DNA of 64,000 nt, from NCBI RefSeq assembly GCF_000426245.1, contig NZ_AUEZ01000031.1, forward strand, positions 31,063-95,062. Reading direction: 5' to 3'. The position numbers and the translations under genes were made by a program. Source of the DNA: Bradyrhizobium sp. Ai1a-2. Its GTDB lineage: Bacteria > Pseudomonadota > Alphaproteobacteria > Rhizobiales > Xanthobacteraceae. Every line of letters starts with the position of its first letter. The stretch's first letter is position 1. Positions 35,478 through 44,571 of the stretch are shown here, piece after piece. Under the pieces are notes generated by a model. That model was not told the DNA's origin. It made no database searches and saw nothing but the letters and a program-made list of their open reading frames with translations.

Positions 35478-37883
35478 ATGCCTACTTTTTCCCAAAGCCT
35501 TGAACAATCCCTGCATCGTGCATTGGCGATTGCAAACGAGCGCCACCATCAATACGCGACGCTCGAACACCTTCTGCTGTCGCTGATCGATGACTCGGAT
35601 GCGGCCGCGGTGATGCGGGCCTGCAGCGTCGATCTCGACAAGCTCAGGACCAGTCTCGTCAACTATCTTGAGACCGAATTCGAAAACCTTGTGACTGATG
35701 GCGCCGATGACGCGAAGCCGACCGCCGGTTTCCAGCGCGTAATCCAGCGCGCGGTGATCCATGTGCAGTCCTCGGGTCGCGAAGAAGTTACCGGCGCCAA
35801 TGTGCTGATCGCGATCTTCGCCGAGCGCGAGAGTCACGCCGCCTATTTCCTGCAAGAGCAGGACATGACGCGCTACGACGCAGTCAACTACATCAGCCAC
35901 GGCATCGCCAAGCGGCCGGGCGTCTCCGAGGCGCGGCCGGTGCGCGGCGTCGACGAGGAGACCGAGGCCAAGGGCAACGAGGACTCGAAGAAGAAGGGCG
36001 AGGCGCTCGAGACCTATTGCGTCAACCTCAACAAGAAGGCGCGTGACGGCAAGATCGATCCCGTGATCGGGCGCAATGCCGAGATCAGCCGCGCGATCCA
36101 GGTGCTGTGCCGTCGGCAGAAGAACAATCCGCTGTTCGTCGGCGAAGCCGGCGTCGGCAAGACCGCGATTGCGGAGGGACTGGCCAAGCGCATCGTCGAC
36201 AGCGAAGTGCCGGAAGTGCTGGCCGCGGCCACCGTGTTCTCGCTGGACATGGGGACGCTGCTCGCCGGCACGCGCTATCGCGGCGACTTCGAGGAACGCC
36301 TGAAGCAGGTGCTGAAGGAACTCGAGGCGCACCCGAACGCGATCCTGTTCATTGACGAGATCCACACCGTGATCGGCGCCGGCGCCACGTCGGGCGGCGC
36401 GATGGATGCATCCAACCTGCTCAAGCCGGCGCTGGCTTCGGGCACGATCCGCTGCATGGGCTCGACGACCTACAAGGAATACCGCCAGCATTTCGAGAAG
36501 GACCGCGCCCTGGTGCGCCGGTTCCAGAAGATCGACGTCAACGAGCCGACGGTGGAAGATGCGATTGCGATCCTCAAGGGCCTCAAGCCCTATTTCGAGG
36601 ATTACCATCGGCTGAAATACACCAATGAGGCGATCGAAGCGGCGGTGCAGCTTTCGTCGCGCTACATCCACGACCGCAAATTGCCCGACAAGGCGATCGA
36701 CGTGATCGACGAGTCCGGTGCGGCGCAGATGCTGGTCGCCGAGAACAAGCGCAAGAAGACGATCGGCATCAAGGAGATCGAGACCACGATTGCGACCATG
36801 GCGCGAATCCCGCCGAAGAGCGTGTCGAAGGACGACGCCGAGGTGCTGAAGCACCTTGAGCAGACCCTGAAGCGCGTGGTGTTCGGTCAGGACAAGGCGA
36901 TCGAGTCGCTGTCGGCCTCGATCAAGCTGGCGCGTGCCGGCTTGCGCGAACCGGAAAAGCCGATCGGCTGCTACCTTTTCTCCGGCCCCACCGGCGTCGG
37001 CAAAACCGAGGTGGCAAAACAGCTCGCCGCGTCGCTCGGCGTCGAACTGCTGCGCTTCGACATGTCCGAATACATGGAGCGGCACACGGTGTCGCGCCTG
37101 ATCGGTGCACCTCCCGGCTATGTCGGCTTCGACCAGGGCGGCCTGTTGACCGACGGCGTGGACCAGCACCCGCATTGCGTTGTGTTGCTCGACGAAATCG
37201 AGAAGGCGCATCCGGATCTGTACAACGTGCTGCTGCAGATCATGGATCACGGCAGACTGACCGACCATAACGGCAAGCAGGTCAACTTCCGCAACGTCAT
37301 CCTGATCATGACCACGAATGCCGGCGCGGCGGATCTGGCCAAGCAGGCGTTCGGCTTCACCCGCAACAAGCGGGAAGGCGACGACCACGAAGCGATCAAC
37401 CGCCAGTTCGCACCGGAATTCCGCAACCGGCTCGACGCGATCGTCTCCTTCGGGCACCTCAATGCCGACGTCATCGGCATGGTGGTCGAGAAGTTCGTCC
37501 TGCAGCTCGAGGCGCAACTCGCCGACCGCGACGTCACCATCGAACTGTCGGAGACGGCCAAGGCCTGGCTGATCGAGCACGGTTATGATGAGCAGATGGG
37601 CGCCCGCCCGATGGCGCGGGTGATCCAGGAGCACATCAAGAAGCCGCTGGCCGATGAAGTACTGTTCGGTCAGCTCAAGGGCGGCGGCCATGTCCGCGTC
37701 GTCCTGGTCAAGGACGAGGCGACCGGCAAGGACAAGATCGGCTTCGAGTTCGTCGAAGGCCCGGTCACGCCGAAGCCGGAGAAGCTTCCGGGCGCCCGCA
37801 AGCGCAAGCCGAAGCCGGGCGGGCCCAATGGTGGCGGTGGCGGCTCCAAGGGGCCGGCGCGCGGACCGCTTGTGAAGGTCTGA
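35478..37883 (+). CDS. clpA: ATP-dependent Clp protease ATP-binding subunit ClpA
   Basis: 801 residues, ribosome site GAGGAAG. N-domain (1-140, SQSLEQSLHRALAIANERHH) docks ClpS. First AAA+ module: Walker A GEAGVGKTAI (about 220), Walker B AILFIDEIH. Second AAA+ module: Walker A GPTGVGKTEV (about 503), Walker B VVLLDEIEKAHPD. The IGL-type ClpP-binding loop region lies near ADLAKQAFGFTRN. A basic Gly/Pro/Lys tail of about 30 residues extends past the usual E. coli end. It unfolds substrates for ClpP. Confidence 0.97.
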   Translation: MPTFSQSLEQSLHRALAIANERHHQYATLEHLLLSLIDDSDAAAVMRACSVDLDKLRTSLVNYLETEFENLVTDGADDAKPTAGFQRVIQRAVIHVQSSGREEVTGANVLIAIFAERESHAAYFLQEQDMTRYDAVNYISHGIAKRPGVSEARPVRGVDEETEAKGNEDSKKKGEALETYCVNLNKKARDGKIDPVIGRNAEISRAIQVLCRRQKNNPLFVGEAGVGKTAIAEGLAKRIVDSEVPEVLAAATVFSLDMGTLLAGTRYRGDFEERLKQVLKELEAHPNAILFIDEIHTVIGAGATSGGAMDASNLLKPALASGTIRCMGSTTYKEYRQHFEKDRALVRRFQKIDVNEPTVEDAIAILKGLKPYFEDYHRLKYTNEAIEAAVQLSSRYIHDRKLPDKAIDVIDESGAAQMLVAENKRKKTIGIKEIETTIATMARIPPKSVSKDDAEVLKHLEQTLKRVVFGQDKAIESLSASIKLARAGLREPEKPIGCYLFSGPTGVGKTEVAKQLAASLGVELLRFDMSEYMERHTVSRLIGAPPGYVGFDQGGLLTDGVDQHPHCVVLLDEIEKAHPDLYNVLLQIMDHGRLTDHNGKQVNFRNVILIMTTNAGAADLAKQAFGFTRNKREGDDHEAINRQFAPEFRNRLDAIVSFGHLNADVIGMVVEKFVLQLEAQLADRDVTIELSETAKAWLIEHGYDEQMGARPMARVIQEHIKKPLADEVLFGQLKGGGHVRVVLVKDEATGKDKIGFEFVEGPVTPKPEKLPGARKRKPKPGGPNGGGGGSKGPARGPLVKV

Positions 37884-37906
37884 CGAAGCTCTGAATGGAC
37901 AATGGA

Positions 37907-37935
37907 AAGGCCGGCTTTGCAGCCGGCCTTTTCTG
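37907..37935 (+). terminator. Intrinsic terminator of clpA
   Basis: Arms AAGGCCGGCT (37907-37916) and AGCCGGCCTT (37921-37930) with a 4-base loop, followed by TTCTGTTTT. It lies directly after the clpA stop. Confidence 0.85.
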
Positions 37936-37960
37936 TTTTGAGGCTTTTCTGTTTTGAGGC
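37929..37960. repeat. Exact 16-bp tandem duplication
   Basis: TTTTCTGTTTTGAGGC occurs twice in a row (37929-37944, 37945-37960), joining the clpA terminator to the stop codon of the convergent gene. It looks like a recent slippage duplication. Confidence 0.9.
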
Positions 37961-38895
37961 TACGCCGCGCTCTCGCGAATGCCCTTCGCGATCTCCTTCT
38001 GCGCGTCGAACTCGCGGCGGAGCCGCGCCAATTCCTCCGCGCTGAGAGCGTCGGCGTTGCTGTAGTCGCGCTTCCAGGAATGATCCTCGCTCCAGCGGAG
38101 CGGCGACTGCACCGTCGTCTGCGGTCCAGGCGCAGACTCAAGCACGCGCAGCGCAAGCTCCAGCGTGAACGCCTGCGAAGCCACGTCGTGCGGCTTGCCG
38201 GCTGAGTTGCCGAGCGGGAAATCGCTGAACAGGAACCGCGGCACGGCGGCGTGCTCGACGATATCCTTGGCGCAGCCCATCACCACGATCGGAATGCCGT
38301 TGGCTTCGAGATGCCGCGCAACCAGGCTGATGGTCTGATGGCACACCGGGCAGTTCGGCACCAGCACGGCGGCATCGACGCCATCAGCGCGGCAGCGCGC
38401 CAGGATTTCCGGCGCATCGGTCTCGATGGTGACGCGGTGGCTGCGGTTGGTGGGTGCCCCAAAGAAACGCGGTGCGATCTCGCCGATCCCTCCTTCCTCC
38501 GCCAGTCGCCGCAATTGCGGCAGCGGGAACCAGGTGCCGCTGTCGTCAGCCAAGGTGTGCACGCGGTCGTAGGCGATATGGGAAATGCGCAGATCGTGCT
38601 GCTTCGATGTGTCGCCGTCATAGACCTGATAAAACTTCGCGCCACCGTTATATTTCGCCCCCGGTCCCTGATCGCCCTTGGCGGGATCGAACGGCGCCGC
38701 CGTGGTGATGATGGTGACGCGGGATTCGGCGAGCGGCTTGCGCAGCGGCTGGAACGGCGCGCTGGTGCAATGCGCCCAGCGGTAGGGCGTCGTGTAGCCG
38801 ATCGCCGCATAGTAGTCGCGCGTACGTTTCATATAGCCGATCGGCGCATCGTCGTCGGGTGCGAAGCCGAGCTGCTGGTCGGACGTTGCTGTCAT
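37960..38895 (-). CDS. Glycine/sarcosine/betaine reductase subunit B (GrdB)-like protein, Cys form
   Basis: 311 residues, with GGAG upstream of the ATG. Motifs YMKRTRDYYAAIGY, KFYQVYDGD and ISHIAYDRVHT and the Rossmann-like middle resemble the selenoprotein B family of glycine reductases. A CXXC pair (C182 and C185 in VPNCPVCHQTI) sits where selenoprotein members have a Sec/Cys redox pair. True glycine reductase needs GrdA and GrdC, absent here, so the role in this aerobe is unclear. It follows a HAD gene by 18 bp, probably one operon. Confidence 0.75.
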   Translation of the reverse strand: MTATSDQQLGFAPDDDAPIGYMKRTRDYYAAIGYTTPYRWAHCTSAPFQPLRKPLAESRVTIITTAAPFDPAKGDQGPGAKYNGGAKFYQVYDGDTSKQHDLRISHIAYDRVHTLADDSGTWFPLPQLRRLAEEGGIGEIAPRFFGAPTNRSHRVTIETDAPEILARCRADGVDAAVLVPNCPVCHQTISLVARHLEANGIPIVVMGCAKDIVEHAAVPRFLFSDFPLGNSAGKPHDVASQAFTLELALRVLESAPGPQTTVQSPLRWSEDHSWKRDYSNADALSAEELARLRREFDAQKEIAKGIRESAA

Positions 38896-38913
38896 CTCGT
38901 GTGCTCCGAGTGA

Positions 38914-39561
38914 TCAAGCCGGAAGCGATAGGCAATGGTCGAGCAAATTCGGATGGGTCGCGCAGATATGATGTGCGCCGGCGCCCTTCAGCTCCTCTTC
39001 GCTGCCATAGCCGTAGAGGACGCCGATGGCCGTCATGGCGTTGCTTCGGGCGCCGACGATATCATGGCTGCGGTCGCCGATCATGATCGCCTGCGCGGGA
39101 TCTACCTTCGCCGTTTCGAGCGCATGTCGCAACAGCTCGGTCTTGTCAGTGCGCGTGCCGTCGAGCTCCGAGCCGAACACCTGTTCGAAATAGGGACGCA
39201 GGCCGAAATGATCGATGATCCGCTCGGCATACACGGCGGGCTTGCTGGTGGCGATGAACATGCGCGGATGCGAGGCGGCCAGTGTGGACAGCGTCTCCTG
39301 GATTCCGTGATAGGTTTCGTTCTCGAACAGGCCGATATCGGCGAACCGCTCGCGATAGAGCGCCAAGGCGCGATCTGCGAGCGCATCGCTGCCGACCAGC
39401 TTCCTCAGGCTCGCGTGCAGGGGAGGGCCGATGCACCAGGTCAGTTCGTCCTCGCTTGGGACCGCCTGGCCCAGCCGTTCGAGGGCATACTGAATGGAAC
39501 GGGTGATCCCGGGCTTGGGGTTGGTCAGCGTGCCGTCGAGATCAAAATAGATTGTGCGCAT
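38914..39561 (-). CDS. HAD-superfamily phosphatase (phosphoglycolate phosphatase-like)
   Basis: 215 residues from ATG 39561; a longer frame upstream runs antisense into the transglycosylase gene and is rejected. Motif I YFDLDGTLTNPKPGI (nucleophile D7), motif II FIATSKP, motif III K in DKTELL, motif IV MIGDRSHDIVGA. The cap is the helical C1 type. Cytosolic. Similar proteins act on phosphoglycolate or pyrophosphate; substrate not decided. First gene of a pair with the GrdB-like gene. Confidence 0.9.
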   Translation of the reverse strand: MRTIYFDLDGTLTNPKPGITRSIQYALERLGQAVPSEDELTWCIGPPLHASLRKLVGSDALADRALALYRERFADIGLFENETYHGIQETLSTLAASHPRMFIATSKPAVYAERIIDHFGLRPYFEQVFGSELDGTRTDKTELLRHALETAKVDPAQAIMIGDRSHDIVGARSNAMTAIGVLYGYGSEEELKGAGAHHICATHPNLLDHCLSLPA

Positions 39562-39642
39562 TTCGGCCCTGGCGCGTTGATAATACCCGAGTTTGCTAGT
39601 TGGCCCGCCGCCTAAGTCAAGGACTGATTTGTCAGGTCTGAA

Positions 39643-40602
39643 ATGATGCGAATACTCCCGCATTTCAGTGCTGCTCTCGCGATCTTGCTGTGGCTGGCAT
39701 CGGCGGCGGCCGAGGAGCCTGACAGCCGCGTCGTGCACCCGAGCGTCGAGGAACTCGCACAACCCCCGGAAAAGTCCGAGACCGCGCGCGAGAGCGAGGC
39801 GCGGGAGGCGATGTGCCTGATGATCGAATCTGCTGCACGGGCGAACGACCTGCCGCTCGAATTCTTTGCCCGCGTGATCTGGCAGGAGAGCCGGTTTCAG
39901 CCCGATGCGGTGGGCCCGATGACGCGGAACGGCCAGCGCGCGCAGGGCATCGCGCAGTTCATGCCGGGAACGGCGAACGAGCGCGGCCTGCTCGATCCCT
40001 TCAATCCCGTGCAGGCGCTGCCGAAGTCGGCCGAATTCTTAAGTGAGCTTCGCAGCCAGTTCGGCAATCTCGGCCTTGCCGCCGCGGCCTACAATGCCGG
40101 TCCGCGCCGCGTGCAGGACTGGCTCGCCGGCTCCGGCTACATGCCGCAGGAGACGCGCAACTACGTGTACGCCATCACCGGCTCCAGCGTCGACGAATGG
40201 GCGGCCGCCAGCCGCAATGGCAAGGTGCCGGCCCGCTCGCAGACCTCGAGCTGCCGCGAATTGATGGCGCTCTTGAAGCGCGCGCCTAACCCGTTCGTTG
40301 CCGGCCTCGAGCAGCACGTCACGCTCGCCGCCGCAAAGGTCTGGGGCGTCCAGCTTGCCGCCGGCTTCAACCGCGAAAAGGCGCTCGCGATGTACGCGCG
40401 CGCGATGAAAAGCCTGACTAGCGTGATCGGCGAGCACGACCCGACCCTGTTCGCCGCGCGTCTGCGCACCCGTGGCACCGCCACGTTCTACCAGGCGCGT
40501 ATCGGCGCCGACACGCGCCCCGAAGCGGACAACCTCTGTAACCGCATCCGCAAAGCCGGCGGCGCCTGCTTTGTGCTACGGAACGCGGGCGTGAGCGGAT
40601 AG
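39643..40602 (+). CDS. Exported lytic transglycosylase (SLT fold)
   Basis: 319 residues. Signal peptide about 1-23 (ILPHFSAALAILLWLASAAA). Lysozyme-like domain (about 60-175): VIWQESRFQ carries the catalytic Glu; QGIAQFMPGTA and AAAYNAGPRRV are the SLT signatures. The C-terminal part (about 270-319, ATFYQARIGADTRPEADNLC) looks like a degenerate SPOR-type domain. It cleaves peptidoglycan glycan strands. Divergent from the HAD gene. Confidence 0.9.
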   Translation: MMRILPHFSAALAILLWLASAAAEEPDSRVVHPSVEELAQPPEKSETARESEAREAMCLMIESAARANDLPLEFFARVIWQESRFQPDAVGPMTRNGQRAQGIAQFMPGTANERGLLDPFNPVQALPKSAEFLSELRSQFGNLGLAAAAYNAGPRRVQDWLAGSGYMPQETRNYVYAITGSSVDEWAAASRNGKVPARSQTSSCRELMALLKRAPNPFVAGLEQHVTLAAAKVWGVQLAAGFNREKALAMYARAMKSLTSVIGEHDPTLFAARLRTRGTATFYQARIGADTRPEADNLCNRIRKAGGACFVLRNAGVSG

Positions 40603-40650
40603 CATTGATAAGGGCGTCGACCAGATCGCCTCACAGATAGATTCCGCAGT

Positions 40651-40678
40651 ATGGGTCCCGGCTCAAGGCCGGGACGAC
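40651..40678. repeat. Short palindromic intergenic repeat (GTCCCGGC stem)
   Basis: GTCCCGGC (40655-40662) and GCCGGGAC (40668-40675) around TCAAG, preceded by ATGG. Elements with this core are frequent between genes in Bradyrhizobium. It may act as a weak terminator after the transglycosylase gene. Confidence 0.5.
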
Positions 40679-40771
40679 GGTGCTGCATGCCAGCCCTGAG
40701 GCGCGCTTGCTTGACGCGGCCGGTCTTCATCAGCCCTATGCCGCTCAATTCAAACCTGTCTCCGGTTCTCC

Positions 40772-41515
40772 GTGGCGCTTCCTCCGCTCGATTCTCCGCA
40801 ATGGCACAGCTCATTCCGCGCCTTCTTCTGGGGCGTGCGGTCAGTCGGCTCGACTATCCTGGCGCTGGTGCTGTTCGCGACCTATCTCGGCATCGGGGCG
40901 CTGGCGCATGACACGCATTTCTCGCTGGCCTGGACGTTGGCGAGCACGGTGTTCGTCTGGGCTGGACCGGCGCAGATCATCCTGGTGTCGACGCTGGGCT
41001 CCGGCGCGACCATCCTGCAGTCGGCGATCGCGGTGAGCGTCAGCGCCATCCGCCTGTTTCCGATGGTGGTGTCCGTTCTGCCGATGATGCGGACCCCAAA
41101 GACAAAACGGCGGCACCTGATCCTGGTGGCGCATCTCACCGCCGTAACGCTCTGGGTCGAATGCCATCGCTTTCTGCCGCAGGTGCCGCGGGAGCGCCGC
41201 ATCGCCTTCATTCAGGGGCTGGGTTGCGGGTTGGTGTTTCTCTCTGTCGTGGCCAACACGATCGGCTACCTGCTGGCCGCCAATCTCTCGCAGCTCTTCG
41301 CCGCGGCGATCCTGATGCTGACGCCGCTGGCGTTCCTGTTCTCGACCGCGCGCAATTGCCGGGAGTTGGCCGACGGTGTCGCACTCGCACTGGGACTGGC
41401 GCTGTATCCGCTGGCGACGCTGCTCGACAGCGGCCTCGATATCCTCGTCAGCGGCGTGGTCGCCGGCACCATCGCCTACGGTGTCCACCGCGTCAGGGCA
41501 AAGGCGATCGCATGA
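40772..41515 (+). CDS. azlC: AzlC-family branched-chain amino acid exporter, large subunit
   Basis: 247 residues starting at GTG 40772. Seven or so hydrophobic helices, with FFWGVRSVGSTILALVLFAT at the start, VFVWAGPAQIILVSTLGSGA and AVSVSAIRLFPMVVSVLPMM as AzlC signatures. With AzlD it exports branched-chain amino acids or analogues across the inner membrane. Its stop overlaps the AzlD start as ATGA, indicating coupled translation. Confidence 0.88.
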   Translation: MALPPLDSPQWHSSFRAFFWGVRSVGSTILALVLFATYLGIGALAHDTHFSLAWTLASTVFVWAGPAQIILVSTLGSGATILQSAIAVSVSAIRLFPMVVSVLPMMRTPKTKRRHLILVAHLTAVTLWVECHRFLPQVPRERRIAFIQGLGCGLVFLSVVANTIGYLLAANLSQLFAAAILMLTPLAFLFSTARNCRELADGVALALGLALYPLATLLDSGLDILVSGVVAGTIAYGVHRVRAKAIA

Positions 41516-41856
41516 GCACCTTCATCGGCGATTGGCATGCGCTCGTGGTCCTGTTCGTGGCCGGCGTCATCCCGAACCAGATCTGGCGCATGCTGGGCCT
41601 GTGGTTCGGCGGCGGGCTCGATGAGGGTTCGGAGCTCCTTGTGTGGGTGAGGGCGGTCGCGACCGCGATTTTGGCTGGTGTCATCGCGCAGATCGTGGTG
41701 CAGCCGCCCGGCGCGCTCGCAAGCGTTCCTGCCCTGTTGCGCTACGGAGCCGTGGCCGCAGGCTTTGCCGCGTTCATGCTGTCGCGGAAATCAATCTTCG
41801 CCGGGGTCGCCATCGGCGAAGTGATCCTGGTCGGCGGCCGATGGTGGCTCGGCTGA
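41512..41856 (+). CDS. azlD: AzlD-family small subunit
   Basis: 114 residues from ATG 41512 in the 4-base ATGA overlap. Four hydrophobic helices; motifs WHALVVLFVAGVIPNQIWRM, ELLVWVRAVATAILAGVIAQ and KSIFAGVAIGEVILVGGRWW. Partner of AzlC in an amino-acid exporter. Confidence 0.85.
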   Translation: MSTFIGDWHALVVLFVAGVIPNQIWRMLGLWFGGGLDEGSELLVWVRAVATAILAGVIAQIVVQPPGALASVPALLRYGAVAAGFAAFMLSRKSIFAGVAIGEVILVGGRWWLG

Positions 41857-41916
41857 TTGCGGCCGCCGCGCAATGCGTTACTGTCGATCCGGAAACAGCT
41901 ATCCGTGGATTGAGAC

Positions 41917-42408
41917 ATGGTTCGAGAAGGTGAGATACGCCCGGGCGAAGTCGCCATCGAGATGCCGCCGGCGCAGGATGCCGGTCTGATCTTCATCGGC
42001 CGCATCCGCACGCCCTGGACATCGCGGCTGATGACGCCGCGGCAGGGCCGCCATGACGGCCCTGTCTGTCGTCTGGAGATCTTCGAGCCATGGGTGCCCG
42101 CCATCAAGGGCGTCGATTTCTACGAGAATCTCGACGTGCTCTACTGGTTGCACCACTCGCGCCGCGACCTCGTGCTGCAGAGCCCGAAGAGCAACGGCAA
42201 AACCCGCGGCGCCTTCTCGCTACGCTCCCCGGTGCGGCCCAATCCGATCGCGACCTCGATCGTGAAGCTGGTCGGCGTCGAGGGCAACGTCATCCTGGTG
42301 CGCGGGCTGGACTGTCTCGACGAGACGCCGCTGCTCGACGTCAAGCCCGACCGCTGCGAGTTCACGCCGCTTGCGCCGCCACAGCCCGGCGATTTCGAGA
42401 CGGAGTGA
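41917..42408 (+). CDS. trmO: tRNA m6t6A37 methyltransferase TrmO
   Basis: 163 residues, single-domain TrmO/YaeB. Transfers methyl from S-adenosylmethionine to t6A37 of tRNAs reading ACY. Motifs: GLIFIGRIRTPW, LEIFEPWVPAI, VLYWLHHSRRD, RGAFSLRSPVRPNPIATSIV and GLDCLDETPLLDVKP. It lacks the C-terminal domain of the E. coli protein, as many alphaproteobacterial forms do. Cytosolic. Confidence 0.92.
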   Translation: MVREGEIRPGEVAIEMPPAQDAGLIFIGRIRTPWTSRLMTPRQGRHDGPVCRLEIFEPWVPAIKGVDFYENLDVLYWLHHSRRDLVLQSPKSNGKTRGAFSLRSPVRPNPIATSIVKLVGVEGNVILVRGLDCLDETPLLDVKPDRCEFTPLAPPQPGDFETE

Positions 42409-42483
42409 TTTTGTTTCCTCCGTCAGTCCGGGGAGTCCGAAGGATGAACCCGGAAGCCATTTCTCCGCAGCGCAGGTGGCCTG

Positions 42484-42523
42484 ATGGATTCCGGGCCTGC
42501 GCCTGACGGCGCATCCCGCGATG
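42484..42523. repeat. Imperfect palindromic intergenic repeat
   Basis: A GATGGATTCCGGGCCTGCGC arm, a short loop and GGCGCATCCCGCGATGAC. This imperfect hairpin resembles repeats seen between genes in related genomes. It adjoins the next element. Confidence 0.45.
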
Positions 42524-42542
42524 ACAAGAAAGAGCCAGCCAA

Positions 42543-42626
42543 CGTCATTGCGAGGAGCGCAGCGACGAAGCAATCCATCGCGCCGCGGGCGGAGAGATGG
42601 ATTGCTTCGCTCCGCTCGCAATGACG
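42543..42626. repeat. Palindromic repeat, family 1 (ATTGCGAG...CTCGCAAT)
   Basis: Left arm 42543-42579 and right arm 42596-42626 form an inverted repeat with a small insertion in the left arm; the core is GATGGATTGCTTCGCTCCGC followed by TCGCAATGACG. The same right-arm sequence occurs at 63810-63835. It lies between convergent trmO and the HIT gene. Confidence 0.85.
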
Positions 42627-42639
42627 GTGGGCGCAGCCG

Positions 42640-43065
42640 CTACCCCAACGCCGCGATCAGCTTGGTCGCATTGTCCTCGAGCACCTTCACATCCTCCTGG
42701 CGGGTCCCCGGTGGCAACAGCTCGACGCTGTCACGGCGCGGCATCACGTGCATATGGAGGTGGAAAACGACCTGGCCGCCGGCCCGCTCGTTGAACTGTG
42801 CCACGGTGATGCCGTCGGCCTGGAAGGCCTTCATCGCCGCGGTGGCGATCTTTTGCGCGACGCGCGCGACATGGGCGTAATCGTCGGGCGAGATGTCGAA
42901 GATATTGCGCGCCGGGGTCTTCGGGATCACCAGCGTATGGCCGGGCGCCCGCGGCATGATGTCGAGGAAGGCCAGGACACGTTCGTCCTCATAGACCTTG
43001 TGACAGGGCAGTTCACCGCGCAGGATCTTGGCGAAGATGTTGTTGGGATCATAGGCGGCGGGCAT
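42640..43065 (-). CDS. HIT-family nucleotide hydrolase/transferase
   Basis: 141 residues, full-length HINT-type protein. Motifs NIFAKILRGELPCHKVYEDE, FLDIMPRAPGHTLVIPK and the HIT triad HLHMHVMPR whose middle histidine is the nucleophile. Hydrolyses AMP-lysine-like phosphoramidates or dinucleotides. Last of a minus-strand run with ridA, GDPD and DUF482 genes, but separated by 152 bp. Confidence 0.93.
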   Translation of the reverse strand: MPAAYDPNNIFAKILRGELPCHKVYEDERVLAFLDIMPRAPGHTLVIPKTPARNIFDISPDDYAHVARVAQKIATAAMKAFQADGITVAQFNERAGGQVVFHLHMHVMPRRDSVELLPPGTRQEDVKVLEDNATKLIAALG

Positions 43066-43217
43066 GGCGTCGGTTCCTCAAATCACGCGTCCTGCTCAGG
43101 GCAGGCAGAGAGCATATTCGATTCCGATCGAATTAGACCGGAGTTCCAGTTTTTCTTGTAGCTTGTTTTCTTTGCGAACCGGTATCAACTTCGCTCAAGA
43201 ATTCACCAGCAGAAAGC

Positions 43218-44465
43218 TCATTCTTCGTCGCCGCCCTTGCGGAACGGGCCGGCCTCGCTGAGCTCGCGGCCGACCTCGGCGACATAGGCGCGCTCGCGCT
43301 TGAGGTAATCGGCAATCGCCCGGCGCAGGCCCGGGTCGGCGATGTAGTGGGCGGAATAGGTCGTCTGCGGCAGATATCCGCGCGCGAGCTTGTGCTCTCC
43401 CTGCGCGCCGGCCTCGACCACCTGCAATCCGTTCTGGATGGCGAAATCGATCGCCTGGTAATAACAGACCTCGAAATGCAGGAAGGGATGGTGCTCGATC
43501 GCGCCCCAGTTGCGGCCGAACAGCGTGTCCGAACCGATGAAGTTGATGGCTCCTGCGATCCAGCGTCCATCGCGCTTGGCCATCACCAGCAGCACGTCCT
43601 TGGCCATGCTCTGGCCGATCAGCGAGAAGAACTTCCGGTTCAGATATGGCCGGCCCCATTTGCGCGAGCCGGTCTCCATGTAGAAGTCGAAGAACGCGTC
43701 CCACGCATCCTCAGTGATCTCGTTGCCCGTCAGCCAGTGAATCGTGACACCGGCCGCAAGCGCGTCACGCCGCTCGCGCTTGATCGCCTTGCGGTGGCGT
43801 GAATTCAGTGTGGCGAGGAAATCGTCGAAGGTCTTGAAGCCGGCATTGCGCCAGTGGAACTGCTGGTCGGTCCGCTGCAGAAAGCCATGCCCGCCCAGGA
43901 ACTTCGCTTCGGCCTCGCTCGCAAAGGTCACGTGCACCGAGGAGGCCTCGGTGGCTTCGCACAGCGCCATCAGGCCATGGGCAAGCGCCGACTTGATCTG
44001 CTCACGGTGGAGGCCGTTGCGAAGCAGGAGGCGCGGCCCGGTGGCGGGCGTGAAGGGCACCGACGCCTGAAGCTTCGGATAATACCGGCCGCCGGCGCGC
44101 TCATAGGCATCCGCCCAGCCGCGATCGAAGACATATTCGCCCTGGGAGTGGGATTTAAGAAAGCAGGGCACGATCCCGACGATCTCACCGTCCAGCTTGG
44201 CCAGAAGATGGCGCGGCCCCCAGCCAGTCCGCGCGACGGCCGAGCCGGAGGCCTCTAATGCCGTAAAAAAGGCATGCGAAACGAAGGGGTTATAGGAAGC
44301 TTTTGCATGGATGCATGCAAGCCCTCCGGAACTGGGTAAAGCCAGTGTGTCAAGGGCGTCAAGCGAGCCGGGATCGGGTGTCGGATTGGCGCAGGCATCC
44401 CAATCCGCAGCCTTGATATCGCTGACGGACGGAACGGCTTCGAGGGTGATTTCAGATGAGGCCAT
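43218..44465 (-). CDS. DUF482 / FemAB-like GNAT protein
   Basis: 415 residues from ATG 44465; a longer frame to 44570 lacks support. GNAT-like fold throughout, with RHLLAKLDGEIVGIVPCFLK, LNSRHRKAIKRERRDALAAG, LFGRNWGAIEHHPFLHFEVC and AQGEHKLARGYLP, all DUF482 marks. Related to FemAB peptidyl transferases; acceptor unknown. No clear ribosome site before the ATG. Follows the GDPD gene by about 106 bp. Confidence 0.88.
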   Translation of the reverse strand: MASSEITLEAVPSVSDIKAADWDACANPTPDPGSLDALDTLALPSSGGLACIHAKASYNPFVSHAFFTALEASGSAVARTGWGPRHLLAKLDGEIVGIVPCFLKSHSQGEYVFDRGWADAYERAGGRYYPKLQASVPFTPATGPRLLLRNGLHREQIKSALAHGLMALCEATEASSVHVTFASEAEAKFLGGHGFLQRTDQQFHWRNAGFKTFDDFLATLNSRHRKAIKRERRDALAAGVTIHWLTGNEITEDAWDAFFDFYMETGSRKWGRPYLNRKFFSLIGQSMAKDVLLVMAKRDGRWIAGAINFIGSDTLFGRNWGAIEHHPFLHFEVCYYQAIDFAIQNGLQVVEAGAQGEHKLARGYLPQTTYSAHYIADPGLRRAIADYLKRERAYVAEVGRELSEAGPFRKGGDEE

Positions 44466-44571
44466 CGAGAGTTTGAACCGGTCCCCGGTGCGAGCGGCCA
44501 TCGCCCATGGTGACCTGCGCCCTGCAAAGATCGTGCATCGCAATGCCGACTTCAAGGTCGCCAGCCACATG

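Noticed and set aside
35181..38156. A 991-codon open frame on the minus strand over clpA
   Set aside because: It is the antisense shadow of clpA: GC-rich codon bias keeps the opposite frame open. The product is His/Arg/Leu-rich with no domain.
38341..38359. Selenocysteine in the GrdB-like protein
   Set aside because: The codons in the CXXC motif are ordinary cysteine codons, with no in-frame TGA.
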